Below the pieces are notes generated by a model, which saw only the letters and a program-made list of their open reading frames with translations, made no database searches and had not been told where the DNA came from. Positions 26,785-36,900 of a stretch of 64,000 nt of DNA are shown piece after piece. Source of the stretch: an uncultured Flavobacteriaceae bacterium (GTDB lineage Bacteria > Bacteroidota > Bacteroidia > Flavobacteriales > Flavobacteriaceae); assembly GCA_947497245.1 (NCBI GenBank), contig CANMFO010000001.1:930001-994000 (forward strand). Reading direction: 5' to 3'. Numbering within the stretch: the stretch's first letter is position 1; every line of letters begins with the position of its first letter. The position numbers were made by a program, and so were the translations under genes.

Positions 26785-27815
26785 TGAAGGTCACTGTTTC
26801 GAAATACTTGAATGTTAGGGTGGGTTCCCCTAGTTTGAACGCTCCTTGTTACCAATACTTGGCACCTGGATCGGAGTTAGAGATTGATGGCAAACTGTAT
26901 CATGGAGATCCTTTTTACGGTAACACCATATGGTACAAAGACAGGGGCGGAAATTACTATTGGAGTGGGGGTGTTGGTGGCCTAGACATTCCAAATATTA
27001 GCATTAACCAATCGTTGACCTTAAGGTACCAAAGAATTTCGGGACTTTCGGGCAAAGGCATTAAAGTAGGAATTATAGATACGGGTATTTATCATGAGCA
27101 TCCCAATTTATCAAGGAAATTTGAAGGTAATTTGTTTTCAAAGAACATTCGCAACTTCTCAAGCAGCACCAATACTCTTGATACTATAGGGCATGGGACT
27201 TTCATGTCAGGTTTGATAGGTGCCCAAAATATAGATGGCTTGGGCTTTCAAGGTCTAGCGCCCGATTGTGAATTGTTCATTGCCAAAATTTATAATGATG
27301 ATGGTAGTTATCATGAACAGAATATTTTGTCAGCCCTTGATTGGTTGCTGGAAATCAATGTTGATATCATCAACTTTAGCTTAAGTGTAGATCAATCAAC
27401 TTACTTGAAAATTAAGCCCAAAATTGAAAAAGTTATACAGTCAGGTACTATATGTGTCGCTGCGGCAGGAAACGACCATACCTTGTTTGAACAAGAAACC
27501 CTGTATCCGGCCATCCATGATAAGGTGATTTCGGTCGGAGCGATATCTCGATTTATCAATCGGACTATGAACGAAGCCGTGGACTTTCTGTTTCCAGATA
27601 TCGTTATGCAATCCTGTGGCTATTCGAAATCAAATTTAGTAGCAGAAAGTTCAGGAACCAGCGTTTTCACCGCATTGATTTCTGGCCTCATAGCCTTGCT
27701 AATTGAAAAAGAACCGAATTTGACCGTTGATAAGGTCAAATCGAGATTATCCGAAATATCAAGCGATTACCAAACAAATACCATTTACGATTCCTTAATA
27801 CTTTTGAAAACATGA
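26784..27815 (+). CDS. Cytoplasmic subtilisin-like (S8) serine protease with SH3-like N-terminus
   Basis: A 343-residue S8 peptidase. The catalytic triad is complete: Asp99 (VGIIDTGIYHEHP), His137 (TIGHGTFMSGL) and Ser293 (SSGTSVFTALISG), with oxyanion Asn230 (CVAAAGNDHT). Residues 1-68 form a beta-rich domain starting MKVTVSKYLNVRVGSPSL, like a bacterial SH3 (SH3b) domain. There is no signal peptide and no inhibitor-type propeptide, unusual for S8 enzymes, so it probably acts inside the cell. The start overlaps the upstream membrane-protein gene and the end overlaps the next gene by ATGA, indicating tight co-expression. The substrate is unknown; neighbouring cassette proteins are candidates. 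Confidence 0.88.
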   Translation: MKVTVSKYLNVRVGSPSLNAPCYQYLAPGSELEIDGKLYHGDPFYGNTIWYKDRGGNYYWSGGVGGLDIPNISINQSLTLRYQRISGLSGKGIKVGIIDTGIYHEHPNLSRKFEGNLFSKNIRNFSSSTNTLDTIGHGTFMSGLIGAQNIDGLGFQGLAPDCELFIAKIYNDDGSYHEQNILSALDWLLEINVDIINFSLSVDQSTYLKIKPKIEKVIQSGTICVAAAGNDHTLFEQETLYPAIHDKVISVGAISRFINRTMNEAVDFLFPDIVMQSCGYSKSNLVAESSGTSVFTALISGLIALLIEKEPNLTVDKVKSRLSEISSDYQTNTIYDSLILLKT

Positions 27816-29716
27816 TCAAACAACAACCAATCATTTTTCTGATAGCCTTTGTAGCTATAATGATGCAGGCAAATTCTCAAACGCCGTTTTACGACGCAAT
27901 TAAGTTAAGTGAGCATATTGATTCGAAGGATAAGATAATTTCAACAACTGAAACCTACACAATTCTTGCGAATTATGTGAATGTTGATAATCCTGACAAC
28001 ACCTACATTGACAGTCAATTCAATAGCATTTCAAAGAACCCATTTATAGTTACTGCGGGCGGACCTAGAACAAAAAATAATTTTAGTAACGATAATTTAG
28101 GAGTTGGGACCAAAAGTGGCCTGAATGTGACCAACATTGCCGATGGAACTGCTAAATTTTTGGTGCAAAGGGCCAAACAAGAACTGAGCATTACCTTTTT
28201 TGATAGGTTCTACAAAGTACTGGATAGTAAAAAGGGTGCAGATTTCAGATCATTGTTTCCTAAAACCTATGCCTCTTTAAAAACAGTTAATAAGGAAATA
28301 TACCAATACTCCAACTACCTCAACATGTTAAAGGAAGCATTCGAAAAGGATCTTCAAAATATGGTAGCTTCCCTAGAACCCTTTCTTAGAGATAAAAAAG
28401 CGGCTTTGTACTTAATTGATCCAGATGATCCTACCGCTCGAAAAATTGAGTACTTCGAATCTGCCTTGCTATTGGTCAATAATCTTAGGCAAGGGGTACA
28501 TCCCGCGGAAGCCATTGGCAAACTCCAAAACCAAGTATATCATTCTAAGAATACCGTGCTGGGCAATATTCAACAAGCAGTGAAACTTTTGACAATTTTT
28601 TCGAGCTCACTAAAATCAACGGATACTGAGAGGTATTGGGTAGATTCCAAAGCAATCGCTTCATTACTTGACATAAAAACCTTTAAAATTTATCTAGGAT
28701 TGCTTTATCAGTTGCACAAAGACGATATGGTATTTGGGCAATCATTTGGCAGTTATCTAAGAGCAGTGGCGACAAAGACTGATGAGCTTCAAAAGTATCA
28801 AGAATTTGTGCAACAGCTTGTTGTCAATTCAGATCAAATAACGCTTGCAATACAAGGCATTAAGGAAGAAAAGGAAAGCTCGGGAAAAGTGGATTCGTAT
28901 AAAGATCTTTTCCAGGCTACGTTGTCATTTATGAAACAGCTTGATAATTTGAAGAACATTGACCCAAAATTCGCAACCCGCGGGTATGGTGATGTGTTAT
29001 CGGTTTTGGACGCACTGAATGAGGTTTATTTAGATATCAATGAAGGAAAGTACAATGCGTTGATTCTAGATGTTTCGAATCTATTGACCCTCCTTTTAAG
29101 TGAAAATAGATTTACATGGAATGAAGAACTTATAAAATATGGCTCTTTTGTCGCGAATGTTGCCCAAGCAGAGAATGGTGACCAGGTAGAAGCCGCCATC
29201 GAGGCTATTGCCTTACCTGTGGGTAGCGCTACCATAAAGAAAAGATCCAAACGTAATATTGCGCTAAACGCCTATGTCGGACTCTCTCCAGGATTGGAAT
29301 ACAATGGCGATACTGAAGAATTTGGAGTGAGTTTTGGTGTCAATGCACCTATTGGTATTACTCTGAGCAAAGGGTTGTACGAAAAAGAGGGAACCGATAA
29401 ATATATCGAAAAAGGTGCATCCACTTGGTTTTTCTCTTTGATTGATATAGGAGCCTTAACCAGCTTCCGATTCGCCGATACCGAAACCAAAGAACTCCCC
29501 CAAATTAAACTTGAAAACATTTTTGCCCCTGGCGCTTATTATGTACATGGTTTTGCCAATATGCCTTTATCGTTAGGGGTGGGAGGACAATTTGGGCCGC
29601 AATTACGTGGGTTAACCGAGGATTCCGCGGAACTTGGCTCAAATCTTTCGTTTACCGTTAAATTATTTTTAGCAGTGGACATTCCGTTGTTGAATTTTCA
29701 TACAAAATCTAGATAA
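27812..29716 (+). CDS. Secreted protein of unknown family, probable outer-membrane or periplasmic component
   Basis: A 634-residue protein with a signal peptide (PIIFLIAFVAIMMQANSQ). Most of the mature chain (~60-480) is predicted helical, with long charged amphipathic stretches. The last ~150 residues change character to alternating strands with glycine and aromatics (NIALNAYVGLSPGLEYNGD, then SFGVNAPIGITLSKGL, and the ending DIPLLNFHTKSR), suggesting a small beta-barrel or a surface-exposed beta domain. No named family recognised. It overlaps the protease gene by 4 bp and probably depends on it for translation. In the cassette it would be the only component reaching the envelope beyond the inner membrane. 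Confidence 0.65.
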   Translation: MIKQQPIIFLIAFVAIMMQANSQTPFYDAIKLSEHIDSKDKIISTTETYTILANYVNVDNPDNTYIDSQFNSISKNPFIVTAGGPRTKNNFSNDNLGVGTKSGLNVTNIADGTAKFLVQRAKQELSITFFDRFYKVLDSKKGADFRSLFPKTYASLKTVNKEIYQYSNYLNMLKEAFEKDLQNMVASLEPFLRDKKAALYLIDPDDPTARKIEYFESALLLVNNLRQGVHPAEAIGKLQNQVYHSKNTVLGNIQQAVKLLTIFSSSLKSTDTERYWVDSKAIASLLDIKTFKIYLGLLYQLHKDDMVFGQSFGSYLRAVATKTDELQKYQEFVQQLVVNSDQITLAIQGIKEEKESSGKVDSYKDLFQATLSFMKQLDNLKNIDPKFATRGYGDVLSVLDALNEVYLDINEGKYNALILDVSNLLTLLLSENRFTWNEELIKYGSFVANVAQAENGDQVEAAIEAIALPVGSATIKKRSKRNIALNAYVGLSPGLEYNGDTEEFGVSFGVNAPIGITLSKGLYEKEGTDKYIEKGASTWFFSLIDIGALTSFRFADTETKELPQIKLENIFAPGAYYVHGFANMPLSLGVGGQFGPQLRGLTEDSAELGSNLSFTVKLFLAVDIPLLNFHTKSR

Positions 29717-29722
29717 ATTTGT

Positions 29723-29968
29723 GTGCCAAAAGAAGCACTTGAAGCAAAAAAACTCATAACTGAAGTATTGAAAAACCGGATTTACATTGTTGCTGTTTTG
29801 GTAGGTGCCATATGGACTTATTTTACTTTTGGGTCACTTAAAAAAATGTATTTGGCTCAAGCCGACGTAACGAGCATTGAGGCCCACAATGTTACTCTTG
29901 AGTTTAAGATGGTTACCAATGAAATTAATATTGATGAACGAGGAAGGATACGTGTAGAAGATTTATAG
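29723..29968 (+). CDS. Small membrane protein, last gene of the cassette
   Basis: An 81-residue protein with a GTG start, six bp after the upstream stop. One hydrophobic span (IYIVAVLVGAIWTYFTFGSL) is preceded by a charged amphipathic helix, and the tail after it is beta-like (HNVTLEFKMVTNEINID). No family recognised. Protein-like sequence continues just past the stop codon in another frame, so the gene may originally have been longer. Confidence 0.55.
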   Translation: MPKEALEAKKLITEVLKNRIYIVAVLVGAIWTYFTFGSLKKMYLAQADVTSIEAHNVTLEFKMVTNEINIDERGRIRVEDL

Positions 29969-30113
29969 AATAGATGTTGACTTGAACGTATCCGAAACGT
30001 TTACTTTGTCTCAAATTAAAGGGGTAACACACCAGAATTTTGATGATATTCAGACGGTAAGCGGATTACCAATTTCAAAGGTCTATTCAACAAAACCCTA
30101 TAGTCTATTGTAA
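29958..30113 (+). pseudogene. Possible out-of-frame continuation of the preceding small membrane-protein gene
   Basis: An open stretch of about 50 codons without a start codon overlaps the end of the previous gene in another frame. It reads like protein (YRIDVDLNVSETFTLSQIKG, then GLPISKVYSTKPYSLL) before a TAA. A one-base or two-base indel near 29,955-29,968 would join it to the 81-residue product as a ~130-residue protein with a beta-rich external domain. It could also be chance. Confidence 0.3.
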
Positions 30114-30249
30114 AAGATCATGCTCAAGAGATATTTTATATAATAGAAATGTGAAGCATTCACGAACTCCTACTATAAATACATAAGTGACACCTGCCTG
30201 CCGATGGGTATTAATTAGCTTTGCTCGTGCAATATCTATTTTATATAAA

Positions 30250-30265
30250 GGAATTCGCGAATTCC
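30250..30265. repeat. 16-bp perfect palindrome GGAATTCGCGAATTCC
   Basis: Perfect self-complementary sequence centred between 30,257 and 30,258, with no loop. Such a site suits a dimeric DNA-binding protein better than an RNA hairpin. Confidence 0.6.
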
Positions 30266-30359
30266 GCTCCGCTCCATTTGGGAAGCAAAGTTCAACTTCT
30301 AAGATCTTCCTTAAACTTTTCTTCTAAAAGTATCTTCCCAAAACATAATGGAACCTGTC

Positions 30360-30375
30360 TGCCTACTAGTAGGCA
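30360..30375. repeat. 16-bp perfect palindrome TGCCTACTAGTAGGCA
   Basis: Perfect self-complementary sequence centred on CTAG, about 110 bp from the other 16-bp palindrome in the same gene-free region. Confidence 0.6.
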
Positions 30376-30759
30376 AGCACTCTTTTTCTGAACTTATGCC
30401 AAATCCCCCAAAACAATTTCCAACGAACGTAGAGGCGAAGGAGGGGAGCGTTACATATTTTAGTGTGCTGGTAATAGGGCCTTTTGGCCAATAAAACGTG
30501 GAAAACGGTCCAAAAGGGTCTTGGCCCCCACAATGGTCCCTAAAATATAACGACCGACCCGTGGTTGCTTCCAAAGTTCTGGACTAGGGCCAAATTCTTC
30601 AAAAAGATCCATTGCGCCAATACGATGTACGGGACCTACGGTCAAATTGGATCGGCCTGGGTACAGCGGCCCATATTTCTTGGAATGCGTTCCAAGCTTG
30701 CTTCCCCATCGGGTCTAAAAAAACGACACCCGCCCAAAAAACTCACCACAGTTAATAGC

Positions 30760-30804
30760 AGTTTCACAACAAAACCGCAACGGGAAATGAATTGTTGTGA
30801 AACT
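30760..30804. promoter_or_regulatory. 13-bp perfect inverted repeat upstream of the adhesin operon
   Basis: Arms AGTTTCACAACAA (30,760-30,772) and TTGTTGTGAAACT (30,792-30,804) are separated by 19 nt, roughly two helical turns centre to centre. It lies about 75-100 bp before the adhesin start. It could be an operator for a dimeric regulator or a leader-RNA hairpin; no T-run follows, so a terminator is unlikely. Confidence 0.5.
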
Positions 30805-30906
30805 AACCGCAATACAAGTGGCCGTTTTACCGTTACAAAGTAATTTCCTACATGATAAGTAAGTTTTTGATTTTAAATGAAGTTTAAGAAATGTGGAGCG
30901 GTAATC

Positions 30907-33900
30907 ATGGTAAAATCAATCTTAAAACGGGTCTTTTTAGCGCTGCTATTCGGTTTTAATCCCTGGTATGGCCTAGCTCAGGTGTCCACCACCCTACAAC
31001 ATACCGATTTTGATTCGTGTGGTGCCAACCTGCCGCAAACCGAACTGAATCTCGGAAACCTGGTGCTGTCGGAATCCCTGGCGACCGATTTTGCAACGGG
31101 CACCTATACTTTCTTTATCCAGGCCCCGTCCAACTTTGAAATAAATGCAAATACCGCAACGGTCACGGGGACCGACATCACCAGCATAAATGTGGCCCAG
31201 GACCCAAGTGATGCCACAAGGTTGGAAATAACCCTAACCGCCAGCGCCCAAGCTTCCTTGGATGCCGTAACCCTTGAAAATGTCCGCATACAGCTAATAC
31301 CAAGTGCTACAACCACGGATGGGAACCTGAAATACGTTCTCGATGGCAATCCCAACAATCTCAATGGGCCAATAGACAACCAGACCCTTGCCACCGTCTC
31401 TTTTACAGCGCTAAGTGGGGGCTCGGGGGTAGACCAGGAGGTATGTGCGATCGCTGACGTCCAAAACATCAGTGTAAGCGGTTCGAATATTAGCCAAAGC
31501 AGAACCTTCGAATGGCAAGTTGGGCAAAGTGGCAGTTGGGTATCCATTTCAGGTTCGGATACGGAGCTGTTGGTCATCGACAACAGTACCTTTCCCAACG
31601 GGCTGAGCCAATACAGACGTTTGACCACTTTTACCCTAAATGGGGAGAGCTGTACACTTACAAGTACCCCCGCCACCATTACCGTAAACGAATTATATCC
31701 CGGGAGTATTACCGAAGGGGCAAATCAAACGGTTTGCGCCAATACGGTACCCGACCAGTTCAGCAGCTCGGGCGACATTGCGGTAACCCCCGGCGGTGTT
31801 GCCACCTACCAATGGTTTAAAAATGATACGGGGACCTGGGATGCCATTAGCGGTGCGATCGATGTTTTTTATCAACCGCCCGCATTGTCCGCAACCACAT
31901 CTTATAAAAGAAGGATTACCAACCTACTGAACGGCTTTAGCTGTTTTGAAGAAACCACTCCCGTTACGGTCATTGTGAACTCGGAGGTTCTGGGGGGAAC
32001 GGCGACGGATCAGAATATCTGCTCACTAAGTGACCTGCAGTTGTTGACCATAAACAATGGGGAAAACTCGGGTACGTATCAATGGCAAAAACGAAATGCC
32101 GGGAATTGGGAAGATATTGCCGGCGCTACACAAGGCACCTATGACGCCAGTGGCAACATCGACCCAGGTGTGGAAGAGTTCAGAAGAATTACGACCGTCT
32201 CGGGAGCAAACTGTGAAGGTGTGAGCACAATCGCCACCATTACGTTCACCAATTTTAACGAAGGGAGCATCAATGGAGGTGAAACCATTTGCCACAATGA
32301 AGTTCCGAGCGCACTTTCATCCAATACAGATGCTTCGGGGACGGGCACAATCTCATATCAATGGGAAGAATTTGATGGTGGTACATGGACTTCCATTGCA
32401 GGGGCCAACCTTACGACATATAATCCCGGTGCTTTGCTACAGACCACTTCGTTCAGAAGAAAGGACGACATTACGCTTAACGGATTTAGCTGTTCGGCCC
32501 ATACCAACGAAATTACCATAGTGGTCCTTGATGAGATCAATGGGGGGGATGCCAGCCCGGACCAAACGATCTGCGAAGGGGAGGTGCCCGGTCCGATTAC
32601 GATTACCAACGGTACCACGGCAGGGCCGAACATTACCCATCAATGGCAATCGGCAACAACGGGAAGTTTCACCAATATCAGCGGGGAGACCGGAACCGTA
32701 TTGAATTTCGCCACCGCACCATCGGTCAGCACCAGGTATCGAAGGCAGACTACCATTACCGATAACGCCCAGGTATGTCTGGAGTATTCAACGGAAAGTG
32801 CTGTCCATGTAAATACGCTGATAGCCGGCGTTATCGGTGACGATCAAGACGTATGCGCGGGTGGGGCACCGGCCACCATAATCAACTTGGGCAACGCCGT
32901 TGCCGCGGGTAATTTGACCCATTCCTGGGAAATGTCGACCAATAGCGGAACGACCTGGAGTGTACTGGTAGCTGCCACCCAAGCGACCTATACCCCCGGG
33001 GTATTGGCCGGTACAACGGAATATAGAAGGTTGGATACCAGTACGCTGAACGGAAAAGTTTGCGCGGTATATACGAATGAAGTGACCATTGCCGTAGCCG
33101 GGGCAATCGTTGGCGGAACAGGTTCGGCCGATCAGGTCGTATGTGAGGATGAGGTGCCCACAATCCTAAGTGTTTCGGGCGGAACGGCTGCCGGAACGGG
33201 AATCAACTTTCAATGGTATGCGTCCACCGATAATGTAACCTACGATCCAATCGCCGGAGAAGCGGGGGAAACCTTGAGCTTTTCCACTCCCTTGGCCACA
33301 TCCACCTATTTTAGAAGAAATGTGACAAGCAGCACCAATGGGAATGTTTGCGAAGCCTCTAGCACGCCTACTTTGGTAACTTTGCTCAATTTGTCGGCGG
33401 GGACAATTTCCCAAACGCAAACGGTCTGTGGTGGCTCGGGCGCCGCTCCGATCACAAGTACCGCAGATGCGGTTTCCAACGGGGCCATAACCTATACGTG
33501 GCAACGTTCTACCGACGGCAATACTTGGTCGGATATTTCCGGTACAAATCAAGCTACCTATACACCCGGTATTACGACTGATCTGGAAACCTACTACAGA
33601 AGAAAAGCGACCGCCACATTGTCGAGTACAAGCTGCGAAGTGTTTGGCCTACCGGTAATTGTTTTTGTCAACCGGTTTGAGAGTGAATCGAGCCATAGAA
33701 TTACGTTCGATTCGGGCGCTACGGGAAGCACAACGATATGCAATGGCGGAGACCCGGCAAGTTTTGGCACCAATTTTCCTTTAATAGCTTCCGGGGCCTT
33801 GACGTACCAATGGGAAGTATCCGATGACAATATCACCTACAACGCCATTCCAGGTGCAACCGCCAATACCTATGATCCACCTGCTGTAACCCAGGACAGT

Positions 33901-36900
33901 TATTACCGAAGGATCACCACCGCTACATTGAATGGCGTTGAATGTACGGTGACCAGCAATGTATTGGAACTTATCAACGGGGGAAATGCCACCCCCGGAA
34001 GTATAGGAACGACAAACCCGAACGGTACCAATGGCACCAATGAAGAAGTCATTTGCGAGGGCGATACCCCAAGTCAAATTGTGGAACTGGCCCCTGCAAC
34101 AGGTCAGACCCTAAGCTATGAATGGTTCGCGAACAACGTGCCCATTGCTGGTGAGACCGGTATCGATTACACCCCTGCAAGCGGAATCACGGAAACGACA
34201 GTGTACCACAGAACTACCTACAGTACCGATATTTCCGGGGTGGTATGTGCTGTGGATAGCAATCCCGTGGTGGTTTTGGTTCCGAACGCGGACGATATTG
34301 GTTCTGATATTACCATCTGTAGCAATACCGTTCCCCCTGTCCTGGGCGATGCGGCTACCATAGAAGGCTCCACTTATTTGGATTTTCAATGGTACGAATC
34401 CAATGATGGCAGCACGTTTTCCATAATAGGGGGAGCTACCGGTCCTACCTACGCCCCGGGTACCCCCCTAACTGCCCACAGGTTTTATCGTCGGGGATAT
34501 GTGACCACCGTGGATGCGATTGTCTGCGGCCCTGAAGAATTGAGCAACACGATTGAAGTCATCATCAATGATGTCAGCGGGGGAACCATTTTGGGAGAAC
34601 AGCAAATATGCTTCGGCGATGATCCCGGATTATTGGACAACTCCGTCGGCGGCACCGCCTCCGGAGTGCTTTCATATCAATGGTATTCTTCCGAGGACAA
34701 TGCGACCTGGGATGCCATTGACGGTGCTGTGAACAATTTCTACGATCCCGAGGCGGGCAGTTTCCCGACCACCTACCTTAAAAGGACCACCACCTCCGAA
34801 TTGAACGGTGTCTTATGTTCCGAGGACAGCAACACCATAACCATTGGGGTAGCCGAGGAAATTTTACCGGGTACGTTGGCCAGTGACCAGACGATATGTG
34901 ATGGAGATGTACCGGCAACCTTGACCGCTACCGGAGGCAGTACATTTGGGGACCAGAGTTACCATTGGTTTTCTTCTCCCGATGGCGTGGTTTGGACGGA
35001 TATCGGTGTTTCCACGGCCTCCTATGCCCCGCCCGTTCCAACACAGACCATTCTGTATAAAAGAACGATTACCAGAACCTCTTTCGGCAGTCTTGATTGT
35101 GAAGTGGAGACCCAACCCATAACGATAACATTTAACTCGGTAAATGCTGGAAAAATAACGGATAACCAATCGGTTTGCGAAGGTAGCCAGCCCGACCCTA
35201 TGGTCGAGGTGGAGTCGGCCACGGGTGCCGGGACATTGACCTATCAATGGTGGTCTTCCCCGGACGACCAGGTCTATGCCGCTGTACCAGGAGCTTCCCA
35301 ACCCAACTATACACCACCTGCGACCTTAACGACATCGACCTATTTCAAAAGAGTGGTGACCAGTAGTATCAATGGGGTTTCCTGTACCGATGAGACATCA
35401 CCGAAATTGGTGACCGTCATTCCGTATCCGATCATAGCCAACGATGCCATAATTGCCAATGATATTGCCCCGGTAAGCTGTTTTGGGGGTAATGATGGAA
35501 GCATCGTCATACCCAACACAAGAATCACGGGAGGCAATATCGCCGAAACACAGATCAATACGATATCACTTTTTGGCAGCCCGCTGCTGAACAATACCTA
35601 CAGCATAATCATCAATGGCATCGTATACGAGCATGAAGTGACTTTGAATGCGATCAATCAGCCGCAAAATAATGGGGAGGTCGCCATAGCACTTGCCCAG
35701 AACATCAACAATGCGACCGGGGCAAATTTGAGCGATGTAATTGCCGCCGCCAATGCCAATGAAATCATCTTGACCGCAAAAGTAGCGGGCATTGGGTTTA
35801 CATCCTTTGCCAGTACCGGAAGCGATGAAAATGTAAGTGCTACAAACGTTATCACCCAGGCCAACGCGGTTGCCAACACCTATGAATGGACAAAGGTCGG
35901 GGACAACTCCTTTTCCGAGTCGACATTGAGCATTCATGACCTGACAGCAGGTGTGTACCAATTAACGGTATACAACGAATTCTGTGGCGTTACCTCCTCA
36001 CCTTTTTTGGTCGCGGAGCCGGAACTCTTGACATTGGCCATTGGCGACACCTGTAACACTGCCATTACGGCCAGTAGTACGGGCGGAGTTGCTCCTTTCA
36101 CATTTACCCTTACAAGGCCGGATGGTTCAACGCTTGTGCAGACGTCCAACAATCCAAACAATACCTATACCAATTTGATCGGAGGGGCCACCTATACCAT
36201 AACGGTCGAGGACGATTCATGTCCCATTGCTGTTTCCGAAATTGTGACCTTGCCCACAGGCCTTCAATTTGACCAAGCCTCCGTAGTGGTCGAAAATGTG
36301 AGCTGTTTTGGCCGAAACGATGGTGCCATCAGCCTAAATATTGGCGCCACAACGGTAACCGGCGGTTTCCCACCGTTTAATTTTAGTTGGACAGGCCCGG
36401 GAAGCGCGACCTATACCACAGAAAATCTCACGGATCTGGCGCCTGGGGTCTATGTGCTCGAAGTGACGGACCAGGTCGGTTGTTCTGCCACCTATACCGC
36501 CAACATTGCCTCCAAAGCGGAACTGACCATCAGTAATGTACAGCTTATCAACGAACAGCTTCAATGTGCAGGGGACACCAATGCCGAAATAAGTATACAG
36601 ATCAGTGCTGACCCAACCAGTCAGATCCAGATCGATTGGCTTAAGAACGGAACGAGCTTTGCGACCAATAGCACCAGCCTTTCCAATTTGGGAGCGGGTA
36701 CGTACGAGGTGGTCGTAACCGATACCAACAGTGACCCAAGTTCGCCCTGTACCGTTCGCCAAAGCTTTACGATCACGGCTCCCGAGGTATTTGGTGCGAC
36801 CAAGGTCGATACCCTGGACCCCGAGTGTTTTGATGCCGCTGGCGGAAGAACGTTCACCTTTGCGGTACAAGGGGGTACGCAACCCTATCAATATTCTTTG

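Larger units (their letters stand above)
30114..30876. other. Long gene-free region with several dyads
   Basis: No frame here looks like protein on either strand. The left part is AT-rich and contains two similar TATTTTATATAA segments about 105 bp apart. It also holds two perfect 16-bp palindromes, a 7-bp-stem hairpin (CTTGGAA TGCG TTCCAAG, ~30,680-30,697) and a 13-bp inverted repeat. It separates the AT-rich cassette from the giant adhesin operon and probably carries the adhesin promoter region. Confidence 0.5.

Noticed and set aside
30311-30843. Several open frames on both strands in the gene-free region
   Set aside because: They overlap each other, lack protein-like composition and coincide with hairpin sequences; none matches a family I know.
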